NCBI GenBank assembly: GCA_035373625.1 | Contig: DAOSNS010000016.1 | Location: 18,785-82,784 of the forward strand | Length of the DNA stretch: 64,000 nt | From: DSWT01 sp035373625 | GTDB taxonomy: Bacteria > Chloroflexota > Anaerolineae > B4-G1 > SLSP01 | Direction: 5' to 3' | Part shown: positions 33,848 through 42,156 of the stretch, in pieces | How the letters are laid out: the number at the start of each line of letters is the position of its first letter | Position numbering within the stretch: position 1 is the first letter of the stretch | Notes under the pieces: model-generated | The model's input: the letters and a program-made list of their open reading frames with translations, nothing else | Database searches by the model: none | Told to the model about the DNA's origin: nothing | Made by a program: the position numbers and the translations under genes

Positions 33848-35041
33848 GTGAAAGTCGCGCTTTACGTCCACGTACCGTTCTGTCTTCAGCGGTGCGCCTA
33901 TTGTGACTTCAATACCTACAGCGATTTATTGTCTCTGCGTGCGGATTATGTGGCCGTGCTACGTCAGGAGATGCGCCGCCGGGCGGCATTGTTCCCGGTG
34001 AGCGAAGCGCCGACCCTGTATTTCGGCGGCGGAACGCCCTCGCTACTGCCGCCCAAATGGGTCGGCGCGCTGATCGGTGATGCAAGACAGTATTTCCGTC
34101 TCGCCGCCGATGCCGAGATCACCCTGGAAGCCAACCCGGGTACGGTGGACGTGGAAACTTTGCGCGCTTTGCGTTCTGGAGGCGTCAACCGTCTCAGTTT
34201 GGGAGTACAGTCGGCGCACGATGATGAATTGCGCATGCTGGGGCGTCTGCACACCTGGGATGGCGCGGTGTGCGCGGTTGAGGCGGCACGGCAGGCCGGC
34301 TTCGATAACATCAGTGTGGATTTGATCTACGGCCTGCCCGGACAAACACTGGCGCGCTGGGAGACCACGCTGGCGCGCGTTGTGGCCCTCGAACCTCAGC
34401 ACCTTTCCCTTTATGCCTTGACCCTGGAGCCGGAAACTCCTTTGGCGCAGGCTGTGGACGCCGGCAGGCTGCCTGCACCTGATCCTGACCTGGCGGCGGA
34501 TATGTATGAATATGCCTCAGAGGCTTTGTGCCGGGCCGGCTACTGGCAGTACGAGATTTCCAACTGGGCGCGAGGGGTATCCTCGCCTCCGGCGGTGTGG
34601 GCTTTGCCGCCGGGGGGTGTGACCGAAGCCATTGGACCGTGGATAAGCCGGCACAACCTCGTCTACTGGCGCAACCAATCGTGGTTGGGCCTGGGGGCGG
34701 GGGCGTATTCCTGGTTCGGCGGGCGCCGCTGGAGCAACCCTCGCCATCCCGTGGCGTATGTGCGGATGGGGCGGGCCGGGTATTGGCCAGAGACCGATGT
34801 GGAAGTCATCGCGCCATCTCTGGAACGCGGTGAGATCTTAATGCTGGGCCTGCGCCTTGCCGAAGGAGTGAGCGACGCACAGTTTCGGGCGCGTTTTGTT
34901 GTGGGCCTTAATGAAGCCTATGGGGATACGCTCGCGCGATTGTCTGCGGCGGGTCTGGTGGAATGGGATGGCGTGCGCCTGCGACTCAGTGCGCGTGGAC
35001 GGTTGTTGGGGAATCAGGTTTTCGGCGCGTTCTTGCCTTAA
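33848..35041 (+). CDS. hemW: HemW-like radical SAM heme chaperone
   Basis: 397 residues counted from GTG 33848 (KVALYVHVPFC...). The radical SAM iron-sulfur motif is FCLQRCAYCDFNTY (C-x3-C-x2-C). LYFGGGTPSLL, VNRLSLGVQSAHDDELRMLG and the C-terminal HemW-type domain with YWRNQSWLGLGAGAYS follow, as in HemW (formerly called HemN-like coproporphyrinogen oxidase), which delivers heme in respiratory assembly. True oxygen-independent HemN has a different extra N-terminal motif. The start has only a weak Shine-Dalgarno sequence in the repeat. A short insert near residue 240 (VSSPPAVWALPPGGVTEAIG) is not typical of the family. Confidence 0.85.
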   Translation: MKVALYVHVPFCLQRCAYCDFNTYSDLLSLRADYVAVLRQEMRRRAALFPVSEAPTLYFGGGTPSLLPPKWVGALIGDARQYFRLAADAEITLEANPGTVDVETLRALRSGGVNRLSLGVQSAHDDELRMLGRLHTWDGAVCAVEAARQAGFDNISVDLIYGLPGQTLARWETTLARVVALEPQHLSLYALTLEPETPLAQAVDAGRLPAPDPDLAADMYEYASEALCRAGYWQYEISNWARGVSSPPAVWALPPGGVTEAIGPWISRHNLVYWRNQSWLGLGAGAYSWFGGRRWSNPRHPVAYVRMGRAGYWPETDVEVIAPSLERGEILMLGLRLAEGVSDAQFRARFVVGLNEAYGDTLARLSAAGLVEWDGVRLRLSARGRLLGNQVFGAFLP

Positions 35042-35048
35042 ATAACGC

Positions 35049-35071
35049 GGCGCAAGCTGTTAACTTGCGCC
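35049..35071. repeat. GCGCAAG hairpin downstream of hemW
   Basis: GGCGCAAG and CTTGCGCC flank CTGTTAA. Related to the palindromic array at 18143 and the hairpin at 44987. May end hemW transcription. Confidence 0.65.
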
Positions 35072-35118
35072 ACGTTCAGGTGGTGGTGGGGTCGGGGACT
35101 CCCACAGGGGGAACGATT

Positions 35119-35502
35119 TCAGTAAGGTAGCGCCTCGCCTTTGACAAGTCGCGCCACATTGCGAATCTCGCGCACCAGCACTTTGGTGTCGAGTGTCTTC
35201 AACAAATAACTCGCTGCCCCCATCTGGCGCACCTGGTCTTCCTCCTGACTGTCGGGGTATGAGGTCAGGACGATCACGGCGCACTCGGGGTACATCCGTC
35301 GCAGCGTCTGTAACGTTTGCAGACCCTCCGGCGCCTTAATCTCCATAAGGATCACATCGGGCGCCAGCATCTGCGCCTGTCGGAGCGCGTCTTCATAACG
35401 CCCCGTGCTGCCGACCACTTCTAATCCCACGGCAGTCGCCAGCCGCTTTTGCAGGGCCTCACGCACCAGATCATGATTGTCCACAATCAGTAATTTGATC
35501 AT
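35119..35502 (-). CDS. Stand-alone response-regulator receiver domain with Asp-to-Glu change
   Basis: 127 residues, one CheY-like domain with no output domain. It starts MIKLLIVDNHDLVREALQKR; the switch Thr (VLTSYPDS) and Lys (SYLLKTLD) are present. The phospho-acceptor position reads DVILMEIKAP, where relatives have M-D; Glu at this place often mimics phosphorylation. The second acid-pocket residue is Asn (VDNHD). So the protein is probably constitutively active or phosphorylation-independent. A start at 35514 is unlikely because the -10 box covers it. Confidence 0.85.
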   Translation of the reverse strand: MIKLLIVDNHDLVREALQKRLATAVGLEVVGSTGRYEDALRQAQMLAPDVILMEIKAPEGLQTLQTLRRMYPECAVIVLTSYPDSQEEDQVRQMGAASYLLKTLDTKVLVREIRNVARLVKGEALPY

Positions 35503-35512
35503 ACGTCCGAAC

Positions 35513-35518
35513 ATTATA
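35513..35518 (-). promoter_or_regulatory. -10 box of the receiver gene; near-leaderless transcript
   Basis: A perfect TATAAT on the minus strand ends 10 bases before the ATG at 35502. Transcription would start about 3-5 bases before the start codon, without room for a ribosome site. The -35 is poor. Confidence 0.6.
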
Positions 35519-35687
35519 CCGCATCTCCATGCGGCGCAAAGTGCTATAAATCCTTACTCCAGGCTGATAGATGACTTGGCGTGTGGGAACGTCGGGGCTT
35601 TATCATTCTCGTTGCCGCAACTTCATTTGGCTTCGAGCGGATCGCCAGATCCGCGTTTCTCAGAATGATAAGGCCCTGGTGGGGACG
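35519..35687. other. Intergenic inverted repeats
   Basis: TTATCATTCT (about 35600) and AGAATGATAA (about 35662) are inverted, enclosing a small GCGGATC-GCCA-GATCCGC hairpin. No gene seen. Confidence 0.5.
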
Positions 35688-35715
35688 TTGACTTTGTACT
35701 AAAATCGTTTACAAT
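35688..35715 (+). promoter_or_regulatory. Promoter of the EF-G-like gene
   Basis: TTGACT, 16 bp, TACAAT; about 85 bp of 5' UTR precede the ATG. Confidence 0.7.
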
Positions 35716-35805
35716 ATGCCTCGGTATCATCAGCGTCACAACGACGGCCTCCAGGCCGTCTTTGTTTGTCTACGAGTTGCGCATTTTGGGAGGAGTTTTA
35801 AGACA

Positions 35806-37872
35806 ATGAAAGAATACACAACACAGAAAATTCGTAACATTGCCTTGATCGGGCACGGCGGCTCCGGTAAAACGACCTGGACGGAGGCCGTGTTGTTTTT
35901 GAGCAAGGCCACGAATCGTCGCGGCAAGGTCGAGGATGGCACCACGGTTATGGACTACGACGACGAAGAAATTCGCCGCAAAATTTCATTGAACCTGGGC
36001 GTCGCGGCCGTCGAGTGGAACGGCTACAAGCTGAACATTATGGACACGCCGGGGTACACCGATTTCGTAGGCGAGGTGCGCAGCGCGCTGCGTGTCGCCG
36101 ATACGGCAGTGATCTTTGTGGATGCGTCCGCCGGCGTCGAAGTGGGCACCGAACTGACCTGGGGCTATGCCGATGAGGAAAAATTGCCGAAAGTCGTCCT
36201 CATCAACAAGATGGATCGTGAAAACGCCAATTTCGACAAGGCTTTGAAATCCCTGTCCGAGACCTTCAATGCTCAATTCCTGCCCATGCTGCTCCCCATC
36301 GGGGCACAGGCCGACTTCAAAGGCGTCATCAATGTCTTGGAGAAAAAGGCATATATGGGGCCGAAGAGTGAACCGGCGGCTGTCCCCGCTGCGATGGCCG
36401 CGCAGGTTGATGAACTGTACACCAGGATCGTCGAAGCGGCAGTCGAAGCCGATGAGGCATTGATGGAGAAGTATTTTGCGGATGAGCCGTTGACGCCCGA
36501 AGAGATTTCCACCGGCCTGCGCAAAGTCATCGTCGAGGGCAGCTATGTGCCGGTGCTGGCGACCGCCGGCGGCAGCGACCTGATCGGCCTGAGCGCGCTC
36601 GTGGATTTGTTAGTCCAGATTGTGCCGTCGCCCGACGATCGGCCTTTTACCGCTCAAGGGCCGGCCGGTGAAGAAGAACTCGCGGTCAGTGACCTGTCAC
36701 CCTTTGCTCTACTGGTCTTCAAGACCACGGCAGACCCCTACGTCGGCAAGCTCACCTATTTCCGGGTGTATGGCGGCATGGCGAACTCCGGGGATACGGT
36801 ATACAACAGCCGTGCGGCCACCGAAGAGCGTCTCGGACAGATCTTTGTCATGCGCGGTAAGGAGCAAATCCCTGTGGAGCGGCTGCATGCCGGCGATATC
36901 GGCGGCGCTGCCAAGATGAGTGAAGCTTTGACCGGCGATACCCTGTGCTCCAAAGATCACGTCCTCACCATGCGGGGGCCACTGTTCCCGCACCCGTTGT
37001 ATACCGTGGCCGTTTCTCCCAAGACCAAGGCCGATACGGCGAAGATGGGGCCGACGCTGACCCGTATCTGTGAAGAAGACCCCACACTGCACTGGTATCA
37101 GGACCAGACCACCCGCGAGACGCTTCTTGCCGGGATGGGGGATGCGCATGTCGAGGCGGCGGTACGGCGCATGCAGACACGCTTTGGGGTCGCGCTGGAT
37201 ACCAGCGTCCCCAAGGTGCCGTACAAAGAGACCATCACTGCGACGAACACCGCCCAGTATCGCCATAAGAAGCAGACTGGCGGCGCAGGACAGTTTGCCG
37301 AAGTGCACATGCGGATCGAGCCGCTTGCGCGTGACGCCGGTTTCCAGTATGAATGGGAGGTCTTCGGTGGGCGCATTTCCAGCTCGTTCAAACCTTCCAT
37401 TGAGAAGGGGATCAAGTCGGTCATGTCGCAGGGGGTGATCGCAGGCTACCCGATTGTGGATGTCCTTGTGGCCATTACCGATGGTAAGGAACACCCGGTA
37501 GACTCCAAAGACATCGCTTTCCAGATCGCCGGGCGTGAAGGCTTCAAGCAGGCGTTCCAGGGCGCGAAGCCGGTGTTGTTGGAGCCGATTTACAACTTCG
37601 TGATTACCGTGCCTGAAGAGTTTGCCGGAGCGGTAATGTCAGACCTCAACACGCGCCGCGCGCGTGTGCAGGGAATGGAACAATCGGGGAAGAAAGCCAT
37701 CATCACGGCGTCGGCGCCGCTGGCGGAGATGCTGCAATACGCGACGAACCTGCGGGCCATCACGCAAGGGCGGGGCGTCTATTCAATGGAATTGTCGCAC
37801 TACGACGTGGTGCCGGCGCACCTGACCCAGCAGATCATCGAGCAGGCCAAGATCGAGCACGAAGAGGATTAA
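35806..37872 (+). CDS. Elongation factor G-like GTPase (EF-G2 type)
   Basis: 688 residues, full five-domain EF-G length. G1 is IALIGHGGSGKTT, which replaces the A-H-I-D-A-G-K-T-T of canonical EF-G and marks the EF-G-like subfamily; G2/G3 region NIMDTPGYTDFVGEV, G4 INKMDREN. Domains IV-V are intact (PYKETITATNTAQYRHKKQT, GREGFKQAFQ, ALAEM-like end). Canonical EF-G drives translocation and recycling; members with this P-loop are a separate class whose role is less clear. ATG at 35806 with GGGAGGAG 13 bases upstream. It is monocistronic between its own promoter and a strong terminator, not in a str operon. Confidence 0.88.
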   Translation: MKEYTTQKIRNIALIGHGGSGKTTWTEAVLFLSKATNRRGKVEDGTTVMDYDDEEIRRKISLNLGVAAVEWNGYKLNIMDTPGYTDFVGEVRSALRVADTAVIFVDASAGVEVGTELTWGYADEEKLPKVVLINKMDRENANFDKALKSLSETFNAQFLPMLLPIGAQADFKGVINVLEKKAYMGPKSEPAAVPAAMAAQVDELYTRIVEAAVEADEALMEKYFADEPLTPEEISTGLRKVIVEGSYVPVLATAGGSDLIGLSALVDLLVQIVPSPDDRPFTAQGPAGEEELAVSDLSPFALLVFKTTADPYVGKLTYFRVYGGMANSGDTVYNSRAATEERLGQIFVMRGKEQIPVERLHAGDIGGAAKMSEALTGDTLCSKDHVLTMRGPLFPHPLYTVAVSPKTKADTAKMGPTLTRICEEDPTLHWYQDQTTRETLLAGMGDAHVEAAVRRMQTRFGVALDTSVPKVPYKETITATNTAQYRHKKQTGGAGQFAEVHMRIEPLARDAGFQYEWEVFGGRISSSFKPSIEKGIKSVMSQGVIAGYPIVDVLVAITDGKEHPVDSKDIAFQIAGREGFKQAFQGAKPVLLEPIYNFVITVPEEFAGAVMSDLNTRRARVQGMEQSGKKAIITASAPLAEMLQYATNLRAITQGRGVYSMELSHYDVVPAHLTQQIIEQAKIEHEED

Positions 37873-37882
37873 GCCATATCAA

Positions 37883-37921
37883 AAACGGGCCGGAGAAAGG
37901 GACTCCGGCCCGTTTTTTTTT
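37883..37921 (+). terminator. Rho-independent terminator of the EF-G-like gene
   Basis: AAACGGGCCGGAG and CTCCGGCCCGTTT form a 13-bp stem with a 7-nt loop, followed by a run of nine T. Confidence 0.95.
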
Positions 37922-38002
37922 GTCCAAAATTCAGCCAGAGCAGGGGATGCTCTGGCTGAACGGTAATACCGGGTTATCCTGACGGCGATTTTATAGCCGC
38001 GA

Positions 38003-38647
38003 CTAAGCTTCTTCGGCCGCCGGACGCTTGCGGATGACCTCGACCTCAGCCGGGGCCGGCGCAGTAGCAGCTTCTTTTTCCTCTTCCTCTTCTGCGTAGA
38101 TGACCTGAACTACGATGTCATTTGGCGCGTTGAGAATGGTCACACCCGGCGGCGGCGTGATGTCGCCAACCGTGATTGACTGGCCGATTGCGGTCAGCTT
38201 GCTGATGTCAACTTCGATGGCGGGAACCAGCGCCGTCGGCAGGGCTTTGATTTCCAACTCGTTGAGGATGTGCAGCAAGACGCCGCCAAAATCCTTCACC
38301 GCCGGTGACTCGCCGACCAAATCCACCGAGACGGGCACGCGAACGACTTCGCGGACGTTGAGGGCCTGCAGGTCGAGATGGATCACGTTACGCTTGAGCG
38401 TGTGGTATTGCACATCGCGGAAGATGGCCAGATACGGCTCTTGTGTCCCTTCAACGTACACCTGTATGGTGGAGCTGGTGCCGGCTTTGCTAATGGCCTT
38501 TTCGACCTCACGGCTGTTGAATTGTACGGGGATAGGTTCAATGCCATGCCCATAAATGACCCCAGGAACGATCCCTTCGCGGCGCAGCGCGTTGACCTGT
38601 TTCCCGACAACGGTACGTGGGGTCGCACGCAATTCTAATGTTTCCAT
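38003..38647 (-). CDS. rplY: Ribosomal protein bL25 (Ctc/TL5 form)
   Basis: 214 residues from ATG 38647 after GGAGG. The N-terminal 5S-rRNA-binding domain (TLELRATPRTVVGKQVNALR, EGIVPGVIYG) is followed by the beta-rich TL5/Ctc C-terminal domain (PVSVDLVGESPAVKDFGGVL...) and an acidic, Ala-rich tail (EEEEEKEAATAPAPAE). This long form is usual outside gamma-proteobacteria. It binds 5S rRNA in the central protuberance. An upstream in-frame extension is out: it runs through the promoter and leader hairpin. Confidence 0.93.
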   Translation of the reverse strand: METLELRATPRTVVGKQVNALRREGIVPGVIYGHGIEPIPVQFNSREVEKAISKAGTSSTIQVYVEGTQEPYLAIFRDVQYHTLKRNVIHLDLQALNVREVVRVPVSVDLVGESPAVKDFGGVLLHILNELEIKALPTALVPAIEVDISKLTAIGQSITVGDITPPPGVTILNAPNDIVVQVIYAEEEEEKEAATAPAPAEVEVIRKRPAAEEA

Positions 38648-38685
38648 GCTTGATTTCCTCCGTTCTTTCTGTATGCCTGCGTCAA

Positions 38686-38715
38686 CAAATGGGCCGCAGC
38701 ATTGCGGCCCATTTG
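38686..38715 (-). promoter_or_regulatory. Leader hairpin of rplY
   Basis: CAAATGGGCCGCA and TGCGGCCCATTTG, 13-bp perfect stem with a 4-nt loop. It lies between the rplY promoter and its ribosome site, so it is in the 5' leader; there is no T run. Could be an autoregulatory site, or terminate the gene upstream. Confidence 0.6.
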
Positions 38716-38729
38716 CCCAGGCAACGGCT

Positions 38730-38757
38730 ATTGTAACGCAAACCGGCACTTTGTCAA
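38730..38757 (-). promoter_or_regulatory. Promoter of rplY
   Basis: TTGACA, 16 bp, TACAAT on the minus strand; the -35 overlaps the stop codon of the upstream membrane-protein gene. Confidence 0.75.
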
Positions 38758-39143
38758 ACTTCTGATTTGGCTTTGAGGAGCAGCCTATTAGGTGGGAGCT
38801 TTTCGATCTGGGTGATCGTGTACCATGACAGCGCAATTCCTACGATCTGGATGACAAACAAAAGCCAGTTCCAGGCGCCGGAAGCGTCCTTGAGGTTAGG
38901 CAGCAACATCATCAGACGCACGACGATGTTGACGCCTTGCACGAAGATCAGCGAGCTTCGCCCGGCGATAGGGGAGAGCCAGCCGCTGTTTATCGCTACC
39001 AGCGCAGCGACAAACAGGATGAACAATGCCGGCGGTAAAACCGCGGCTTGCGGTGCGCTCTGAAAGAAAGCCGGTGGATAGATGATGACGGCGATGGCTT
39101 GTAAAACCAATAAAACGATTAATTGTGTACGTGGATTGGACAT
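38754..39143 (-). CDS. Small four-helix membrane protein
   Basis: 129 residues from ATG 39143, which follows AAGGGGGTT; a TTG six bases upstream is less likely. Four hydrophobic segments fill most of the protein (LIVLLVLQAIAVIIYPPAFF, LPPALFILFVAALVAINSGW, SLIFVQGVNIVVRLMMLLPN, WNWLLFVIQIVGIALSWYTI), with a short Lys-rich tail. No family recognised. It precedes rplY on the same strand, but rplY has its own promoter. Confidence 0.75.
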   Translation of the reverse strand: MSNPRTQLIVLLVLQAIAVIIYPPAFFQSAPQAAVLPPALFILFVAALVAINSGWLSPIAGRSSLIFVQGVNIVVRLMMLLPNLKDASGAWNWLLFVIQIVGIALSWYTITQIEKLPPNRLLLKAKSEV

Positions 39144-39161
39144 GCTCAACCCCCTTGAAAA

Positions 39162-39233
39162 TAGTGATTAGGGATTCGGGATTAGGATACTGCCCAGACC
39201 CTAATCCTCAGTCCCCAGTCCCTGATCCCTGGC
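39162..39233. repeat. GATTAGGGATT-type fold-back element
   Basis: TAGTGATTAGGGATTCGGGA and TTAGG face CCTAATCC, AGTCCCCAGTCCCTGATCCC. Lies upstream of the ribosome site of the minus-strand membrane-protein gene. A different word from the other fold-back families, but the same build and position. Confidence 0.8.
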
Positions 39234-39340
39234 CAAATCCCCTTGAACCCGCAAATATTAAAGATCATTATAGTAAACATTCACATTCCGTCAAATCTGC
39301 GAGGGGTGATGTGATTTTTGTAATTTCATAGGCCGGTCGT

Positions 39341-39368
39341 TTGACACCTTTTGGGTTTTCGGTAAAAT
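39341..39368 (+). promoter_or_regulatory. Promoter of the liv operon
   Basis: TTGACA, 16 bp, TAAAAT. It implies a 5' leader of about 190 nt before the binding-protein gene. Confidence 0.75.
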
Positions 39369-39375
39369 GAAAGCA

Positions 39376-39530
39376 GCATCGGTGATAAGGGTCTTGTTGT
39401 TTGAAGCCCAATACCGGCTAAACCTAGCTAGGGAGGTGGCATGGAACGATTCTATCAAGAGGCTTTGTGCAAAGATGGTATTCGGCCCAGCTAAGGAATT
39501 TTGTCCTTTAGTCGTCCTTAGCCCTTTATT
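39376..39530 (+). promoter_or_regulatory. Structured leader of the liv operon
   Basis: A nested stem (CGGT 39380-39383 with ACCG 39413-39416; GGGTCTT 39389-39395 with AAGCCC 39404-39409) is followed by a short ORF and by alternative pairings of CTAAGGA (39491-39497) with TCCTTTAG or TCCTTAGC. No known riboswitch class was recognised. No clear terminator T run. Confidence 0.45.
39441..39494 (+). CDS. Possible 17-residue leader peptide
   Basis: MERFYQEALCKDGIRPS, starting seven bases after a good GGGAGG. It lies within the liv leader and its stop falls in the pairing segment CTAAGGA. The codons are not enriched for Leu, Ile or Val, so classical attenuation is not evident. It may be spurious. 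Confidence 0.35.
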   Translation: MERFYQEALCKDGIRPS

Positions 39531-39566
39531 TTATCCCACATTATGTTTAGTTTAAGGAGGAGTGAG

Positions 39567-40697
39567 ATGCGTTCCCGTTTTTTTGTGCTGATGCTTTTGT
39601 TGGTTTCAATGTTGGCCCTATCTGCATGCGGCGGCGGCGGCGGTACCATCAAAGTCGCCATTCTCGCCCCTATGAGCGGCGATGTCGCAACCTTTGGGCA
39701 ATCCACCCGTGATGGCGCGATGCTGGCGGTCGAGGAATGGAACGCCAATGGCGGTATTGACGGCAAGAAGATCGAAGTGGTCGTCGAAGATAGCCAATGT
39801 GATGCTGAAGCGGCGGTGAGCGCTGCGAACAAGGTCATTGACCAGGACGGCGTCAAGTTCATCATCGGCGAAGTGTGTTCCAAAGCCTCCATCCCTATCT
39901 CCGAAATTGCCACAGCGAAGAAGGTCTTGCAGATCAGCCCCACCTCGACCAACCCTGCTGTGACGGTGGGGGAGAGCGGCACCAAGCCCACGATCTTCCG
40001 CGCTTGCTTCATTGACCCCTTTCAGGGCAAAGTGGGAGCTAAGTTCGCCCTGGAGAAGCTGGGCGCCAAGACGGCTGCGGTGTTCCTCGACCAGGGTAAT
40101 GACTACGTCCGTGGCCTGGCGGAGGTCTTCATCAAGGAGTTCGAGGCCGGTGGTGGCAAAGTCGTCGTGAAAGAAACCTATACCAGCGATGACTCGGACT
40201 TTTCCGCGATCTTGACCAAAGTGAAGGACGCCAACCCTGATGTGCTCTATCTGCCGGATTACTACTCCACCGTGAACCTGATCGCTGCGCAGGCGAAGGA
40301 GAAGGGCATTACCGCCGTGATGCTGGGTGGCGATGGTTGGGATTCCTCCGACCTGGATCGCAAGGCCGTGGATGGTGGCTACTTCACCAACCACTTCTCC
40401 GATCAGGACTCGCGTAAGGTCGTGCAGGACTTCGTGAGCAAGTATAAGGCCAAGTATGGCTCCGCGCCCGACGCGCTGGCGGCGTTGGCCTATGACGCGG
40501 CGAACATCCTCTTCCAGGGAATTGACAAGACCGGCAAGGCCGATCCTGTCGCTGTGGCGAAGACCCTGGAGACCGGCAAATTCGATGTTGTCTCCGGCAG
40601 CGTCTCGTATGATACGAGCCACAACCCGGTGAAGGCTGCGGTGGTTTTGCAGGTCAAAGACGGCGCAGTCAACTACGTTGACACGGTCGCTCCCTAA
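39567..40697 (+). CDS. Branched-chain amino acid ABC transporter, substrate-binding lipoprotein
   Basis: 376 residues. Lipoprotein signal peptide MRSRFFVLMLLLVSMLALSAC with lipobox L-S-A-C. The mature part has the LivJ/K type-I periplasmic-binding fold: KVAILAPMSGDVATFGQSTR, GAMLAVEEWNANGGIDGKKI, and the helix with LAYDAANIL near the end. It would capture a branched-chain or other small amino acid, or a related compound such as an amide, outside the membrane for the transporter encoded downstream. ATG after AAGGAGG. First gene of the operon, behind a structured leader. Confidence 0.9.
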   Translation: MRSRFFVLMLLLVSMLALSACGGGGGTIKVAILAPMSGDVATFGQSTRDGAMLAVEEWNANGGIDGKKIEVVVEDSQCDAEAAVSAANKVIDQDGVKFIIGEVCSKASIPISEIATAKKVLQISPTSTNPAVTVGESGTKPTIFRACFIDPFQGKVGAKFALEKLGAKTAAVFLDQGNDYVRGLAEVFIKEFEAGGGKVVVKETYTSDDSDFSAILTKVKDANPDVLYLPDYYSTVNLIAAQAKEKGITAVMLGGDGWDSSDLDRKAVDGGYFTNHFSDQDSRKVVQDFVSKYKAKYGSAPDALAALAYDAANILFQGIDKTGKADPVAVAKTLETGKFDVVSGSVSYDTSHNPVKAAVVLQVKDGAVNYVDTVAP

Positions 40698-40729
40698 CGC
40701 CTGACAATTCCCTCGGCGTAGCAGTTTGT

Positions 40730-40765
40730 GAGGGGCCGGGGCGGTCATATATGCCCTGGCCCCTC
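40730..40765 (+). terminator. Hairpin between the binding-protein gene and livH
   Basis: GAGGGGCCGGGGC and GCCCTGGCCCCTC pair with one mismatch around a 10-nt loop; no T run follows. Such stems commonly limit readthrough and stabilise the abundant upstream mRNA. Confidence 0.65.
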
Positions 40766-40772
40766 AATGATT

Positions 40773-40816
40773 GTTTAACGTTTCAACGTGTCAACGTTCC
40801 AAACGTGTTAATGTTC
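40773..40816 (+). repeat. AACGTTTCAACGTG-type repeat before livH
   Basis: TAACGTTTCAACGTGTCAAC, then GTTCCAAACGTGTTAATGTT. Partly self-complementary (AACGTTTC/GTTCCAAACG). 20 bp before the AAGGAGG of livH. Confidence 0.65.
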
Positions 40817-40837
40817 AGATGCTTCAAGGAGGCAAGA

Positions 40838-42142
40838 ATGGCACAGATGATCTCACGCTCGGCTAAGAATGGTGCGATGGTGCAACGTCACAATGGGATG
40901 ATGCTCAATCGCTTTAGCCAGGGATTCTTCGTGCTTTTGGGATTACTGGTGATCTATGTTCTGGGGCGGGCATTTGCGCAAAGCCCTAAAATTTTCGTAG
41001 AACAGGTGCTCAACGGTCTGCAACTAGGATTTATCTATGCTCTCATTGCTTTGGGATACACGATGGTTTACGGCATCGTGAAGTTGATCAACTTTGCCCA
41101 CGGCGATGTGTTTATGTTTGGTGCTTTTACCAGCTTCTACACGATCGGGACTTTGCAGTTACACCGCTGGCCGGCCTGGGTCTTTCCGGGCATCTCGGAG
41201 GGGGCGGTGATTTTGGTCGGCACCCTATCGGTCATTTTGGTTTCCATGCTTTTTTCCGCGACGCTGGCCGTGGTGGTCGAACGCTTTGCCTACAAACCCC
41301 TGCGTAACAAACCCCGCATTGCCGCCCTGATTACGGCCATCGGGGTTTCTTTCTTTTTGGAGTATTTTGGCGCCCTGCCTTTTGCGTTCACCAATAACTA
41401 CATCACCTATCCGCGTCCCTTCGAGGTCAGTGTGTATAGCGGGGGGATGATTTCTCCTGTCCTGATTATCGGCGTCTGGGTGTTGTTTGGGATTGCGGTG
41501 GCATTGCGCATCGGATTTACGCTTGCCATACGCCGGGGTAATATGCGGGCGCAAACGTGGCGCCGGCATCCCTTGCTTCAATTTGGTTTGCTGTTCTTCG
41601 GTTTTATGGCCGCGCTCCTTACCCTTACCGGCAGCAGAATCGAAATGGGTGGCAAAGTGTGGGACCTTTCGGTGTCCAATGTGATGTTGGTCATCATGGG
41701 GGCTTCGATTCTCCTGCAGGTGTTGCTGCAATATGTGGTAAGCAGCACCCGGATCGGCAAAGCCATGCGCGCGGCCGCGTATGATAAAGCTGTGGCGCGC
41801 TTGATGGGTATCAACGTAGACGGTGTCATTACCGCGACTTTTGCGCTTGGCGGTGGCCTGGCCGGCGCCGCGGGTGTGCTCTATGCGACGGCGTTCAAGC
41901 AGGTCCATCACCTGATGGGCATCATCCCCGGCCTGAAAGCCTTCGTGGCTGCCGTGATCGGTGGCATCGGCAGTATTCCGGGGGCCTTCGTCGGCTCTCT
42001 GATTATGGGGCAGGCGGAGGTGCTGGCGGCCGGTTTTATCTCCACGCCGATGCGTGATGCGGTGTCCTTCTCCTTGCTGATTGTGGTGTTGCTGGTATGG
42101 CCGCAGGGGATCTTCGGCGAGCCGCCGGCGGAGAAGGTATAA
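40838..42142 (+). CDS. livH: Branched-chain amino acid ABC permease LivH type, enlarged
   Basis: 434 residues from ATG 40838 after AAGGAGG, against about 300 for usual LivH. The family core is clear: VLNGLQLGFIYALIALGYTM, VYGIVKLINFAHGDVFMFGA, and SSTRIGKAMRAAAYDKAVAR, MGINVDGVITATFALGGGLA, AAVIGGIGSIPGAFVGSLIM. The extra length is an N-terminal extension of about 40 residues and an insert of about 100 residues (about 185-285) between two core helices that carries additional hydrophobic segments. The gene is 15 bp before livM. Confidence 0.9.
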   Translation: MAQMISRSAKNGAMVQRHNGMMLNRFSQGFFVLLGLLVIYVLGRAFAQSPKIFVEQVLNGLQLGFIYALIALGYTMVYGIVKLINFAHGDVFMFGAFTSFYTIGTLQLHRWPAWVFPGISEGAVILVGTLSVILVSMLFSATLAVVVERFAYKPLRNKPRIAALITAIGVSFFLEYFGALPFAFTNNYITYPRPFEVSVYSGGMISPVLIIGVWVLFGIAVALRIGFTLAIRRGNMRAQTWRRHPLLQFGLLFFGFMAALLTLTGSRIEMGGKVWDLSVSNVMLVIMGASILLQVLLQYVVSSTRIGKAMRAAAYDKAVARLMGINVDGVITATFALGGGLAGAAGVLYATAFKQVHHLMGIIPGLKAFVAAVIGGIGSIPGAFVGSLIMGQAEVLAAGFISTPMRDAVSFSLLIVVLLVWPQGIFGEPPAEKV

Positions 42143-42156
42143 CGAGGAGGTCAATC

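Noticed and set aside
35503..35514. Upstream start (MFGR) of the receiver protein
   Set aside because: It would lie within the TATAAT promoter box.
39376..39440. ykkC/guanidine or glutamine riboswitch in the liv leader
   Set aside because: The conserved bases of these classes are not present; only a generic nested stem is seen.
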